In this document: positions 1 to 13,059 of the stretch, piece after piece
Layout of the letters: each line of letters begins with the position of its first letter
Numbering within the stretch: position 1 is the first letter of the stretch
Origin: Isoetes taiwanensis
Taxonomy: Eukaryota > Streptophyta > Lycopodiopsida > Isoetales > Isoetaceae
Length of the DNA stretch: 64,000 bases
Assembly (NCBI GenBank): GCA_021234155.1
Contig: JAJEKV010000013.1
Location: 8,257,193-8,321,192, forward strand
Reading direction: 5' to 3'
Notes under the pieces: model-generated
What the model was told of the DNA's origin: nothing
The model's database searches: none
Seen by the model: the letters and a program-made list of their open reading frames with translations, nothing else
Position numbers and translations under genes: made by a program

Positions 1-264
1 TTCAGTATACTTCGTTCAGTTACGTATTGTAATGCCTTTGCATTCTAGTTTTTCTATATAAGCATGAGGGGGTAGAGGACAATAGATGAGATATTGCATT
101 TTACACATGGCATGTGTGTGTATATATAGATACTTTATGGGGTGTCATATGGATGGGGCCAGTGCAATGATTGTATAATGATGCTTACAAAATTAGCTAT
201 AAAGAACCTTAAAATACCACACCCCTTTAAACTATATACATCCTTTAGAAAAACCTCCTTAAAA

Positions 265-566
265 CTACACTTACTTATAAACACTTTCTACACCTCCTTA
301 GAAACATCACCACCTCAAAGAAAAACCACAGTTCCTTTAACAAAAACATACCTCCTTAAAAAAAGTACCGCGTCCTAAAAACAAGACCACGGCTCATCAA
401 AAAAACTACACTTACTTATAAACCACACCTCCAAAACTACACCTCCTTAAAAACACCACTACCTCAAAAGAAAAAACCCGCGATTCTTTTTAACAAAAAA
501 CATACCTCCTTAAAAACCACCGCGTCCTAAAAACAAAAACCCACGGCTCCTTAAAAAATACTTGAT
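265..566. repeat. Tandemly duplicated AC-rich block (two units)
   Basis: Two adjacent units, about 265-404 and 405-566, share the same order of words: CTACACTTACTTATAAAC, then CACCTCCTTA, ACCTCAAAGAAAA, AACATACCTCCTTAAAAA, CCGCGTCCTAAAAACAA and CCACGGCTC. Within each unit a short ACCTCCTTAAAAAC-like word recurs. No coding potential is convincing because the composition alone keeps frames open. It reads as a decayed minisatellite of unknown origin. Confidence 0.65.
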
Positions 567-1649
567 GGGCGTTCCTTGTCCACTTAAAAACAACTTACCC
601 AGATTAGTTAGTAAAACCACCTCCGCGAGATCATATAGGTTTTTGAAATCTCTGAACCAAAGAACTTATGTGGACCTAAGAAAACTATACTTTTCTTGGT
701 ATTAAACCAAAGCAGCGGGGTGAAGGTGTAATCTACCAACTCGTTAATTTATCACGATCTTTTCCTCCATCACTTAGAAGCTAGTGATTTCAACCTTTGC
801 CAGGCCATACACATTCCCCTCTAGCCTAAGAAGTTCATGCTCTGTGTTGGCAATGCTTAATTTCTGTCTTGCTTTTCCTCATTCATCAATGACTTCAGAG
901 TGTTCCATGGCGGTAGATCAAATTGACAACAATAGGATCCAACTCCACCACATTGAATTTCCTTTTACGCTATCACCGGTGACATTTTCATAGAATCAAA
1001 AGCAAACTAGGCCCAATCACTTCAAAGTTTTGAGGGGGTTAATTTGACCTTTCAAAGTTAAGTTGCCATGCAAATGCTCACGGCAAACCAAGTCGCGAAC
1101 TTCATGATTTGTAGTTCTTGTTGGTAAAGCTAAGCGGTCGATAGTGTAATTCTTACATGGCGAGAACGGATCATGGAAAGCGTGAATTTACCATTTTAAG
1201 TGAAACTTTCCATACGCTAAGGAATTAACATACGGCAATATCTGATTTCTTCACATTCTTGGGATGCCTACCCTTAGAACACAGCGGCTCAACCAAATTC
1301 TATCTTTGTTCACTTGCTAATGGGATCTGCGAAGAGACATTAAGCAATTCGAGGTACATAATCTTAGTGATTGTGAGGAAAACCTAAAAAACTAAGCAAA
1401 AAAAAAATATACTTGATCTATTCGTTCTCCATAGGCGGCATTAAAATGTTGGCGGTGATTTCTGCTTGATAAAGAATTACTGCTTGGATGGATCGGCGCT
1501 AAATTCAGCTGGATGAATCGGCGCCAGATTCAATCCCGAATGAACCAAAATGAAAAGAGTAGCGTGAAAAGAAGAGGCGGTCAAGTGTGGCCGAATTGGC
1601 GAAAAAATGTTTAAAAAAGTCTTTGAATAGGTGCTTTGATTTAAGTAAT
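567..1649. other. Non-coding stretch, probable LTR or flank of the adjacent retroelement relic
   Basis: I see no gene, RNA gene or clear repeat here. It lies next to the integrase end of the minus-strand Ty3/gypsy relic, so part of it may be that element's 3' LTR. I could not find matching LTR ends. Confidence 0.3.
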
Positions 1650-1935
1650 TTTGCAAAGTCTAGAATTTTTTGACCACAGCGGGTGGATCCACATGGGCCC
1701 AATAAAAATCCATTAGCGACTGTTGAGACAGCGAGCGTGACATTTGGAGTTATGGGTAGGCGTCATGGGCGTGGGTAGATCCCACATCTTGTGGACATCA
1801 CATGTCGTGCATGGGCATGAAGTCTTTGAAGAGCATGGGCCAGAAATAGCCAGCTAGAAGAATTTTGCATGCCATGGTATCACCACTAAAAATGTCCTCC
1901 TGCAAGGCCCACCGTGGGCTTGGCGGGTATCTCTG
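1650..1935 (-). pseudogene. Ty3/gypsy integrase fragment (zinc-binding and core start), degenerate
   Basis: Reading the minus strand from about 1935 down, the frame contains GGHFSGDTMACKILLAGYF followed by WP-LFKDF. This matches the H2C2 zinc-binding start of Ty3/gypsy integrases, where GGHF..TTA.KIL..GYYWP.LF.D is typical. About 60 codons on, MDFYWAHVDPPAV resembles the (L)DFIGP..PPA motif that opens the catalytic core. Stops interrupt the frame, and the second C of the finger region is followed by a stop. The position downstream of the RNase H fragment fits the order RT - RNase H - integrase on the minus strand. The motif style is closer to the non-chromodomain Tat/Ogre type than to the chromovirus at 13.9-16.7 kb. 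Confidence 0.65.
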
Positions 1936-2229
1936 GGACTTCATGAGGAAGAACACCGCAAATAGAGCCATATCCTTACCCGCAGCTTATAGGTGTCAGC
2001 GACCATGGTGTAGTCACGGACTTCCGCGGAGGAATTGTTGTGGCCGGTCTTGATGGAAAGGCACTAGAGAAGATATTGTTGATAGTCATGAAACCAATGG
2101 GGGCGTGAAATTAAGTGACCAAAAGGAAGAGGCGGAGCACATCCGGGAAGAGCCCATGAGAGGGAAACACGCGTGGATGGGTCATCCATGTGAGCGTGTG
2201 AATAATCAGGCACAACATGTGATTTACCA

Positions 2230-2460
2230 GCCTTATGAATGATTTGGGGGCAAACTCTTGATGGGCGGTACCCATGTCGGACGAAATGCGGCGTGAAGTA
2301 GTTTGTTGATTAGATAGAGTAATGCTTGATGATCTACAAAGAACTTGATTTCTATTTGGCCAACAAGTAATGGCCAAAGACGGATTCCTACGGAAGATGA
2401 GTCAAGTGCCTCAAGTTCCATGGCGAGAATAAATTTTTCTCGGCCGGGGATTGAGTTTCT
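2230..2460 (-). pseudogene. Ty3/gypsy RNase H fragment, degenerate
   Basis: The minus-strand frame includes IEIKFFVDHQALLYLINK, the strongly conserved RNase H segment of Ty3/gypsy pol, in which the D of the VDH motif is catalytic. It is preceded by KFILAMELEAL. Frame changes are needed on both sides to follow the homology, so the enzyme is dead. It lies between the RT fragment (higher coordinates) and the integrase fragment (lower coordinates), as expected for one decayed element. Confidence 0.7.
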
Positions 2461-2659
2461 GCTTTGTCATATCGAATAAGGTTTGTCGATGAAGAATCAT
2501 ATTCTTGAAAGAACAACACCAATAGCAAAGGTAGGGAACATCAACATGAACATGAAATGGTTTGTCCCATTGAGGTGGAACAAGAATAGAACTTGAGTGG
2601 CAGAACCTTTAATTTACGAAGCTTATTTGCATCGCTGGGATTCAAACCCAGAAGGGATT

Positions 2660-3175
2660 CATCACCGTGAGTTTATGAATGGGATGCGCAATAGTAGTGG
2701 GCCCACGGAATGAAGGTTGCATAATAGTTGACCTTGCCTAGGAATGAGCGTGTTTTCATGTTTGAAGGGGCTTGAGCTTGAGCATGCAACTGATTTTTCG
2801 CGGGGTCCATGGTAGTACCATCTTTACTCACAATATATGAATGGCCAAGAAGTGGCTTGAAGTGACACAAAAAGTGCACTTTTCAGGATTCAAAACGAAT
2901 GCACGATTCATCACATTTTGAAAAATAACTCAATTTATCAAGATGATCATCCATGGGTAGCGGAAAATGCGTCTTGGAAGACTTGCAGAAAAACATTATC
3001 TTTCATGTAATCTGAAAAAAAGAAAGCATAATCGTTAAGTAGAGGGAAGTTGAGATATAAGCCAAAAGGCATCGCCGTGGGTACAAATTGCCCCATGGCA
3101 TTAGTGAATGTAGTTTTCAATTGATCTCGGCCTTGATAGAAATTTGATTGTACATCCATGAAGGAAAACATCTCA
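2660..3175 (-). pseudogene. Ty3/gypsy reverse transcriptase fragment, degenerate
   Basis: The minus strand from 3171 reads FSFMDVQSNFYQ, DQLKTTFTNAMGQFVPTAM and PFGL. These correspond to the RT segments F.F.D..SGYNQI, D..KTAFTTPWGTF and MPFGL. The expected V(Y/F)LDD catalytic box is present only as VFQDAFS, so one catalytic aspartate position is lost. After a short out-of-frame gap, LLGHSYIVSKDGTTMDPAK and RSFLGKVNYY match the distal RT segments LGH.VS..G...DP.K and R.FLG..NYYR.FI. Several stops and frameshifts separate these pieces. It belongs with the RNase H and integrase pieces downstream on the same strand. Confidence 0.75.
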
Positions 3176-6150
3176 TTGCATTTGCTTTCAAAAGCTAGCC
3201 AAGACTTGATCTTGGAAGGTGCTGGCGGAAAATGATCCGCGTTCGATGGCCATATAGAGTTTTCAATAGTCCTTAAATCACAATTTTGCCATTATGCTTG
3301 AGAGCAATAACAATTAGAAACACCCACTCTGAATATTTGACCTCATAAATAAGCCCAACAGCCAAAAGTTTATCTATTTACATTTTTGACACGGTCCCGA
3401 TAATTGGGAGTTGAGCCAATCATGGTTGCTAGATTGGGCGTGCATGCTGGTTTGGTAGGAATAGTGAGTTCTCCCAATTCTTTCTTGATACCTCTCAAGT
3501 CTTTGTAACTCCTTAAAGATGTGTTTGAATTTCTTGAAGAGGTGGAGTACGTGCTTTAAGTGGTGGGAGATTAGCGACCAACTAGATTGGTTGGTTGTAT
3601 CCTAAATCAATGACTTCACTTCCAGTTTGAATATCTGGAATGATCTCTGTATCCATGATGGTGTGAGTAGGAGGTTGAAATACAGGCCCGAGTTCAAAAA
3701 CACTCACGGGTAAGAGAAAAATAGAGGGTGTTGAGGAGCGTCTATTAAGGATTTTATCGCATGGCGGCAGCTACATCCGAAAGCGATGCAGCGGGAATTA
3801 TCATCATCGGGAAAGATGTCTACCGCGCTGAATACGATTGCAAGGCACAAGATAAGGATCCACGGCAAGGTGGCCATAGCGTGGTCTTGATCAAGACTCA
3901 TATACGCCCCAAGGATCAGCATACTTTCGAGAATTGGAAGACAAAAGGGAGACTAGCTTCTGAGGGCAGACGATAGGTGTTTTTGAAGCTCATGAATCAC
4001 TGCTCGAGGATAGGGATGGTTGATTATTATTCGAAGCCGAGATAAGTTGACCCGGTTTCAAGATCCATCGTGGCATTCAATGTACGTCGGTGATGGCAAA
4101 GTTGATCGGTAACCCGGTAGTAAATACTTTTTGTTTAATAGGAGAAAGGGCATCAACCAGCATCTCATGTCGCCCGGATCCTTTGACTTTCCAAACTCAA
4201 ATTCAATGAGATTTGAGATCCTGTACTAATATATAGAGAGAAGTGGCCTTGAGGGTCGGCGTGATGTATTACATTCTGAAGCTTAATGTCATAAGGGACA
4301 TGATAAAGTTGAGTGATCCCAATTGTGTCTCAGAAGTTTGTGGTGATGAGGTTGACCACACTTCAGCCATCAATGCATTGTACATGATTGATTTGTTGAT
4401 TCCATGATAGCGTGTACCTTAGGTGTAGAAGTGGCGGTAGCACCCACTAGGCAGGTAGATGCGGCAGCTGTTCATGAGTGCGAGGAACCACCCCGGCGGG
4501 GATAGTAGCAAGGCCCGGGGAACGCCAGGCAAAGTGATGGCGGGGATCCAATGGGGCCGAGGGTATGCAGGCATTGACTGAGACTTTCTTGAGGACCGAC
4601 TTACGGCCAATGTTGGATATGCGTGAGGGTTTTGTGTCGAAGGCAGCGCGTATTTATTGGCGCATGTGGTGGCATGAATATTATGGCGTGCATCCTTGAC
4701 TTACGCCAAGCTTCGAATACTACGTACTTTGGGCATAACATGGGCTGCGCTTGCCGGTCGAGGTCAAATAGGCGTTTATGTTCCTCGCGAGGAATAAGCG
4801 TCCGCGGCAAGCGAGTTGCATGTCGTGGGAATTATCGTCAAGAGCGTGGGCCCTGTGGATTACGGCGTAAGGCAGAGACTACCCAATTTGATTGTTGAGC
4901 TGGAGGATTGAGGAAAGCTTGATATATTTCTTCTTGAACTTTGTTGGTCAAGGAATTTTGCGGATGGAGTAAGCCCCAATGTAGGGTCGGCTATTTGTTG
5001 AAAGTGGCGAGTGGTTTTTCAAAATTTGGTCGGGGCCTTGTTTGCCATTGGCGACCCAGTTGATAGCGGTAAGAGGCGGTTGGTGATTTGATTGAGTCCG
5101 GTGAACACGGACTGAGGAAGTTGAGGGCATGCCATGGTGAATTGTGTTCCCATTCTTGACAATGGTAGTCTTGGAGCTTTGGAGGGATCAAAGGAGTTAA
5201 GGTACGGCCCACTGGGCTGATGAGTTGATGAGATTGCTGATATTATTTATTTGCTTTCTGGATATTGTTGAGATGTAGCGAACTTTGAAAGATTATTTTT
5301 GCGAAAAGGTGTAGGATGAGCATGGGTACATTCTTGATGGAATGATTACGTATTTGCGATTAACTGCGATGAGGAGGACCGTTAGTGAATTCCGTGCGTT
5401 GGCGGTGGTCTTGATACTTCGGATGTGACACAAATTTATTTGCGTGGAAGCGGAAGCGGGGCCCGATGAAGGTTGTCTCTGATGGTTGAGGAACCATGGC
5501 GGGGCATGAAGGGAAGCTCGTGGGGAACACCACGGGAAGACAACGTTGTGGAATGATCGACCAAGTCAATGCGCACGATCTAATGTCTTGGGGTGCAAAT
5601 ATTAGGTCATAAAGGCGAATGGCGGAAGGAAGACCTTCTGCGAAACCAAACGATTTGGCTCTGCGTGGGATATTCTTTTAAGCTTCTTTGGCGAATAATG
5701 AGCGATCAGCGGAAATCTCGGAAGACTCGATGGGTTGTTATTTGGAATCATTGGAAGCTGCTTAGGCGTTGATCATCTCCGTGGTTCCATAATAAGAGAA
5801 ATGCGATCTTCATTTCTTGCCAATTACATTTCAATGACTCTTGTTAGCCATAAGCCAGCGATGAGGGCGCCACACAACATAGTGGAAAAAATATGGAACT
5901 TTGGTTGTCGAGTGTCCATTGATGGCGAGGCTTCAAATTCTTCCATGTGAGCTTGGCGATCAAAGAGGACTTCCGTTGGCATTCCCAAAAAATGGATATG
6001 TGACCGTTGATTGTGAGCGATTGGCGGAATCGGAACTTGCATATAAGAGTGGCGGAGCATAAGCAGGGAACATAACTTTGAGGTGCAGCCATGGGTTTGA
6101 GAACAAGGAGAGTAGTGCGTGGGGAAGCGTGAAACAGGAGCATGGGAATA
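3176..6150 (-). mobile_element. Probable gag/protease part of the minus-strand Ty3/gypsy relic
   Basis: No domain is convincing here, but the position is that of gag and protease for the element whose RT starts at 3171 on the minus strand. A minus-strand frame at 5824-6060 contains FDRQAHMEEFEASPSMDTRQ, which has the loose look of a retroelement gag segment. I cannot match it to a named family. The many short overlapping frames on both strands look like decay rather than genes. No LTR pair was identified. Confidence 0.35.
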
Positions 6151-8559
6151 AAATAACTTGGCTAAGGTTAGCCAAATGGCTATTTTATGCTTGATTTGCC
6201 AGAAAAAAGCGGCTAAAGTAAATGGAAAAAAATGCCCAAAAAAAGAAAATTTTAGCCAATTTTTTGCCGCCCAAGTGAGTTTTTAGGTTGAATAGCCAAA
6301 CCTTTACCTCGGACATATCCATCAGGACGCCGATTAGCTAAACCTAAGATAGAATGGGCTTGAAAAAATGGATAAGATTAACAAATTCAACAAATGTATA
6401 TACTAACTTTAAAATTTCAAATATAGTCTATATTTTCTTTTTTTTTTTTCCCCACTTTCTTTCTTGTTTCAGAATATAAAAGTTGAGCATTAGAGGAAAA
6501 GACAATATATAGTCCCTTTATTTTTTATAGTTTTGAACATGTTCATGTATGTTTGTGTGTCTTAATTTATGTATTTACAATAAATTCAATGTCTTTGCCA
6601 AAATGCTTGAATTTTTTTTTAATTTACTATAGCATGATGGCTAATATTTACTTTCCATTTTGTAGAGTTTGGCCAAAAACAAGAAACTCTGATGGAAAAA
6701 CCGTTTAGTTTGTAAGTGTTAGAAACTTCTAGCCCCAATTTGAAGGTAGTTTAGCTAAACCTATTTTGGCTACACTAAAATATAGGAGTAATGTAATTTA
6801 TTCCATGACCGGAGGTCAGGGGAGGCGTCCATAGGGCAGGTGCATTAGGTGCCATCCTCGTTTAGTGGAGATCACCAATGTTGTAAACTTGCCACCGAGA
6901 AGATTGAAAGGAGGGTGAGTGAAATTCTTGAACATGAGGAGGATCAAAAGAACATGTGTGGATATCCCATACCATGTGGAGGAGAAGATGGCCCAGGAGG
7001 AAGGCAAGGGGTGTGTCCAGGAGAATGTGAATGTAAGTCTTTATGCGGTGTTTGAAAATAATAGAGATGGGATCACGAGATTGAGGTTAGAGCAGTATTT
7101 GCAAGCAGGGGAGACCGTCTGGGACTATCACGAGGGGTAGGCGATTAGGCCCGAGCCGCAGGCGCCTGCGGCCTCCTTCAATGTAGCATTAGTACAGATA
7201 TCATGATGAAGATGGAATTGCTACCACTATATAAGTAGAATAAAGTTATTTATCACGGACTTCGTTGGGCCGAGATTGCTTGGCCGTAGAGGGTTTGGGG
7301 GTATATTCCATGTTAGGCTAGAGTGAGTGAAAGAATGCGCACTTGAAGTTGAAGATAGACAATTTACTGTCCATTGTCCCAAATGGTAGCTATGGTGTTA
7401 TACTTATCCTTTCTATTGTGCCTATAAAACTATTGATGGAATTGATGGAACCTCACGTTCCCCGGATCAAAGGTAAATGCTGGATCAGGTTTGTTAAAGG
7501 CCGGATACTTGGCCCTTCTCCTCGTCTGGTATGCTATAAACAAATTGAGGCCATTTGTGCATGGCCAAAATGTAGCCAAAATGGCCCTCAATTTTTTTCA
7601 TAACACACTCCGGAGATTAGGACACGTTTATCCCTATAACGACACATGTAAAATCGCCCTAATGGATTGCGTTAAAATGGGCAAATTCGTCCAACTCTTA
7701 ACCCCTAGCTTATCTTGATCACACCTATCCTTCATCATCTTCTTCAAATCTCCCATGTAACATCCTCTTAAGTCCTCTTATCATCCTCCACTTCTTATTA
7801 TGGCATCCTCTTATTAGGTCAAACTTTTGCATCTTAATTACGGTGTATTTCCACATACCTTATCCACTTTTTATTATTTTGGACAATATTCCTTCAAGTG
7901 CTCATTTATACTAGCATTAAAATATCTTGATGGAAAAGATGCAATGTTGCAGAAACAATATTCATTTGAATATAGGTAATGTGCGGGCGGGAGCAATTTA
8001 AGCACGGTAGGGGCTGGCGAGGCAAGGTAGAGGCAGTGATACACTACCTATCTCTTATGTGCTTTGGGGGCTATTTGAAAACTGCTGAGCGATTTCTTCA
8101 GAATCATTGCAGTTATAGGGCCAAGAGGAGGCCATTATGAGAATAATGCAGGTCTATATTTAAGTAAAATAGCCTCTGCCCAGGAACATTACGGAGGGCA
8201 ACTTGTAGCTCACTAGGAATAAAAGACCATTATCAAGTGGTTCCCAATAATTTCTGAATGTCACATTAATGGCTGAGACCAATTTCTTCGCTTACCAAAG
8301 TGATTTTCATGATGCATTATATAAGATGGTATGTCAATTGTCAGATTTGAATCTTTAATCTCTCAAAGATGTCATTTTCATCCCATTACCCATTTTTAAT
8401 CGGGGTGATCTCTCTTGGCATGACCTGCTGGAGGCTGCATGCTGCATCTGGAGGACGGTAGATCTACCACTGGATCCAGCAAATTTAGAATGCCACCACT
8501 TTCTGGAACATCTACTAGCTTAAGGTACAGATTGTGGATTCTCCTGAATGAGACCTATT
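6151..8559. other. Intergenic, AT-rich, no gene recognised
   Basis: No coding frame here is supported. 6.2-6.8 kb is AT-rich with several GGCTAA / TTAGCC words, possibly an old TIR element whose ends I could not pair. A short GC palindrome (GCCGCAGGCGCCTGCGGC) lies at about 7156. The remainder shows nothing recognisable. Confidence 0.3.
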
Positions 8560-10590
8560 TATGCAAGGTAGGAGAAGTCTTTATAAGGATTTAAACCCCT
8601 GTCTATTAGAATTTTTGAGGAAAATCACCCTCCTCCATGGAAGACACAGCATGAATATAGACAGAAGCAAAGCGTATGGGGCGTCATTCTCAGGATCAGT
8701 TCAGATGGCGAGTAGCAGCCGCGCCATCCCACGGTCAATATCAGATGATGTGATTCTACAAGAAGCGGTAAGCAAGGAGTCATCCAAGTCAGTGCGGCGG
8801 ACAAATGACATGATGAATCAAGTCTTCTGCCACATCTAATTGTGATGTGCGTCCAAGCAGATCAATCCTTACCAGTTATAACTTTCATCTCTAGGCACAA
8901 TGCCATGTTCTTCTACCACAGACACAAGGTTATGACAACCTTTATCTACAAGATCAGAATAGCTGCAAGCAGAAATAATGCTGACAAAGGAAGTAACACT
9001 GCCGGGCATAATACCCTGCTGGGTACGTTTCTTTTCCAACAATCCCTAAGGGCCTTTCTGCCATGGCCATGCTGAGGCATATATAGCCACTATTGAGATC
9101 CAGGAAACAACATTAGCATGATCATCCTGTCAAAAAGAATACTTGCATTTTCTATATCACCACATCTCCCATACATATCAATTAAAGAGTTGGTCAAAAC
9201 TGTTTCTACTTCCAATCCTTCATCAGAATCTGGGTATGCACCTGCTTGCGCTAGTTGTGGCTGCTTCATTAGGCGCGTACATCAAGGAACAATAGAAAAG
9301 GTCACGGTCTGGCTTCATACCTTCCCATAGCATTTGATTAAAGAGCTGAAGAGCCTCCTTTCCATGCACCCATTCTGACGTATGCCATAAGCATAACATT
9401 CATGAGATCTCATTCTGCTCAGGCATTTGTTGGAAGATATCAAAAGCTTCTTTTTAGCAAGCCATGCTCTTTATATGCTGCAATTATAGTATCCAAGAAA
9501 CCACATTGTGTATGGACATCCTGTAAAGTATCAATCTTGCCATGTCCAAACTTCCACATGTCCATACATGTTCAAGAGCAGTTCAGTGACAACATCAGGA
9601 TTCATTCTTAGCGAGAAAGGGCATGCACCTGTTTGCCTACTGCTGAGTGCAGCATAGGTGGCATGCATCAAGAACTGCCGCCATGTAATGGGTGTCTGGC
9701 AAAAACCTTCCTGCCTGCATTAGTTGGAAGTTATAAAGGGCATCTTTCCCAACCCACATGCTGTGCATATGCTGCAATAATAAATTCCATGAAACTAAAC
9801 TGCGCTCTGGCATCTGTTGGGAAATAGCTTCTAAGCTTCTTCTAACACCATAATGTACATATCGAAAACAATGGTGTATACAACATTTTACCGAGGTTGG
9901 TATCAAAATACTGTTTTGGCAAATTGAAGAATGCCACATTTGGTATACATATTTAAAGAGCATACCTACGATAACATTTATTTTTAATCCAGTGTTTAAT
10001 AATGATGGCATGTAATCACTTTCCCTAATGATGCTGCTGCTTGACGGAGCACATAAGCCAGAATACTCTAAATGTGATCTCATTAGGCATGATACCATCT
10101 TGCTGCATTAAATTAAACATGTGAAAAACCTCTATTCACATCATAGTGTACATATGCAGAAATCAATGTATTCATGACACTACATTATGTGTGGGCATCC
10201 GTCTAAGAAGATCAGCAGCCTCTGTTAACATTCCAGACTTACCATATGCTCAATAATGACATTTCAGGAGAATACATTTTGCTGGATTCAGAAACCTACT
10301 GTCAAATACGTTTGTTGCACTTTTGCAAATCCCACATTCACTGTACATTTTCAGAGGAAACTGTCGTGGACACTTTCCTGATGGAACGTCTTTACATTAC
10401 AACCAAAGCATGGAAGCGCTTACCTTCTGAAAAAACACGAGCTTTGCCCAACTTCCGTAGAAGATCTGCAATCCTGATTGTCTCCAAGCAGATCAACCTC
10501 CATACTGCATTATGTCTCTCTTTTCTGGCCGACCCAACATGAAGGCCGAGTACATCCCACCATTGGGATCGGAAGGAAGATTTGCACATT
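8560..10590 (-). pseudogene. PLS-type pentatricopeptide-repeat (PPR) protein pseudogene
   Basis: Read on the minus strand from about 10590, successive pieces in changing frames look like a plant organelle RNA-editing PPR protein. LLRKLGKARVFSEGKRFHAL is the usual N-terminal hallmark. YGKSGMLTEAADLLRRMP, FNLMQQDGIMPNEITF, MPERSLVSWNLLLQ, NSLIDMYGRCGDIENASILF and ISACSYSDLVDKG are P, L and S repeats in normal order. DPENDAPYALLLSI matches the E-domain region near the C-terminus. Stops occur within repeats, for example after THNVVS, and there are many frameshifts. No DYW domain was seen. Intact proteins of this class bind organellar RNA and specify C-to-U editing; this copy cannot. Confidence 0.85.
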
Positions 10591-11970
10591 GATAATGCAA
10601 TGACAATACTAACTTGCGAACGATGCTGGCAGCATCATTCAAAACAACTGAACCTTTTACATGTTCCATTTTACCTCTGAAAATGAGGAGGAATTATTGT
10701 TAGATTTGGAGAATCTAACTTGCTTGAAATAGGATGCAGTTTAACCTCTACAAAAGGAACCTACATGATTCAAGTGACTATACAATAAACGTGTTAATGA
10801 TTCAGATTGAATTGAATTGAGGAGTAGCAAAGGTGCAAGGATGTTTTGCACCATTACATTGAACCAGAAAATGAAGGCATTTTCCTTTACCCTCAAACAC
10901 AATATCATAGTTGGGTTAGCTTGTAATTTCGTTGGTGCTATTTCGTTGTGAATTTGGGATAGGATTGTTTGGTTTAGCAATTTTTGTTTCTTCAATGGCC
11001 ATCGGGCAAACTTGACGCTGACCCGACGTGGCCTTTTCCAAATAGTGATGAGTGAAAATGTTTGAAATACTCAAATAAGTTATGGTTCAAACTATGAGAG
11101 TAAGAAACCGTTCAAGAAATTGGAATAAAAAATGTTTGAAAAGGAAACACTAAATGATAGGATGATGCTTGTTTAGCAATGAGAAGGAATATAATAGCTA
11201 TGTCCTCGAATACCATTAGCTATGGAGGAAACTAGAGGTAGTTTTATCATCAGAAGATCAAATGGCTTTTGGATTAAAACCAAGAAAAACAGAGAGAACA
11301 TCGGCCTATCATTTATGCAGGATTAAAAACCCTATACGAAGTTTAGAGGAAAAACTTAGCAATAATAGGCGTGCTAACAAACTATACATTTACACATGGA
11401 TGTGTGATGATCAGGAACATAACGGAGCCCACATGTCCAATATCTCTTGAATGTAAGGTGCCAAGACTCCTACCGTAAGTGTGTTCATCAACACATGTAG
11501 CAGTTGATTAGGTGTAACCAACCCCTCATAACGTGCCCAGATAGGTGCAAATTCTTGATAGCACTGAAGAAAGTTATTTGGTACTTCAATTTGAACAGGA
11601 ATAATAATACAAGAATAGCACTTATAACCTAGATATTAAGGGACAAGAAATATTGAGTTTATTGAAAGACAATGGTTGTGAACAATTCATTTGATATTTT
11701 ATTGTGTTCCGGTAGCATAGTGGACTTCTACAATTCTCATGGATCAATTCTGCATTGAGCCATATACGGTCTCAACTAGTGACCATATAGCTTTACTTTG
11801 GGCATTTCCAGCTACGGAATCACCACTAAAAGCATCGCAGGTTATTGAATCAAAGAGAAAATAATTAGTGTTTATAGTACAAGGCAATCAACACGCAACT
11901 ACCAACCTTAACATATAGCTTTACCATTGACATTAATTAACACAACCATTGGGTCCAACACATTTTACAT
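10591..11970. other. Intergenic, nothing recognised
   Basis: AT-rich sequence upstream of the PPR pseudogene. No further PPR motif, gene or repeat could be supported. Confidence 0.3.
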
Positions 11971-11984
11971 TAAAATCCCCTTAA

Positions 11985-12269
11985 CCCCTTTGGTTTGGGT
12001 GCATATTCACCACCGGTGACTCAGGAGGCTTGAGGCTGTTGAATAGGCATATTCACTACTATTCCTAATCTACACGTCGTGAAGTTCCTCGTTTGTGGGG
12101 GTATGCAAGTACAAAATTTGCTATCTTGTAGCAACAAGATTATAAAATACTATAAGATTTCAAGTGGAATACTATATGGTGTTGATTTTTGTACGTGCAA
12201 AATACGAATATGAGGGCTCTACATTTGCCCTAAATCACCCCGTGTGAATATGCACCCAAACCAAAGGGG
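11985..12269. mobile_element. Short TIR element (MITE), about 285 bp
   Basis: The left end CCCCTTTGGTTTGGGTGC, continuing ATATTCAC (11985-12010), is the exact reverse complement of the right end GTGAATATGCACCCAAACC, continuing AAAGGGG (12244-12269). That makes 26-bp perfect terminal inverted repeats. The flanks continue as weaker inverted sequence (TTAAAATCC outside the left end, GGATTTTAA outside the right), so the true ends may lie about 14-20 bp further out. No clear target-site duplication is seen. There is no internal ORF. PIF/Harbinger (Tourist-like) is possible from the TTTGGTTTGG-type end, but the superfamily is not established. Confidence 0.8.
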
Positions 12270-12289
12270 AGACTAGAAAGGATTTTAAT

Positions 12290-13059
12290 TCAATAATGTT
12301 GGGCCAATGTTAATGATATCTGTCAATAAACTGAATATTATAATGTTAGTTATTAATATCAATAGTTTGTTGCGTGTTGGGGGATTCATTTTATATGTTG
12401 GATATTGTGGTTTGTGTGGCAAAAAATTTTTGGCCTTGAGACCTGGGGCGTCATAGGTGTGGCAAAAATTTTTAGAATTCAAACGGAAACCTAGAATTCA
12501 TTTGGGCTTTCATCACATGGCTTTGAATTTCATCACAATAAAACAAATGGGAACATAAGTAAAAGTTACCATAAGATAGGCGGATTGATCCCATTATTAA
12601 AGAAGTCATAAAGTTACATAACACCTATACACAAACATTTTTCAAGCCCGGAATTTAGCAATGACCTTTGGCCTCCATAGATTCTTGTGGTGAAAACCAA
12701 GAGGTGACTTACGCTTGTTAGCACAAGGATCTAGAAGCCTTGGAATTTGCTTAATAAGCGCCTCAAAATCTAAAATGCATGGTAATTTTGCAACCTTCAT
12801 TAGGAATGAGCCATAAAACAATATCAATAAGCAATCCTGTGTGTGTAGGCTACAGAGCCAGGCCACCAAAATTGCTGTTTTAGCATAAAGATAACTTAAC
12901 CAAACATATCCATATCATACACTATCAAAAAGATCTCAAAGAGAGCTTTCCAACATGATAAAATCATCTCCAAGCGGAATACGGATCAAAAAGTTATGAT
13001 AAGAAGTAATGTTGCCGTGGAAACTGCACTACATGCGCCCTTCAAGCCCTTCATGTGCC
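12290..13059. other. Intergenic, nothing recognised
   Basis: No supported gene or repeat. Short open frames on the minus strand lack any recognisable motif. Confidence 0.3.

Noticed and set aside
3761-3976. 71-codon plus-strand frame (MAAATSESDAAGIIIIGKDV)
   Set aside because: It looks protein-like but lies within the minus-strand Ty3 relic and has no recognised family or splice context.
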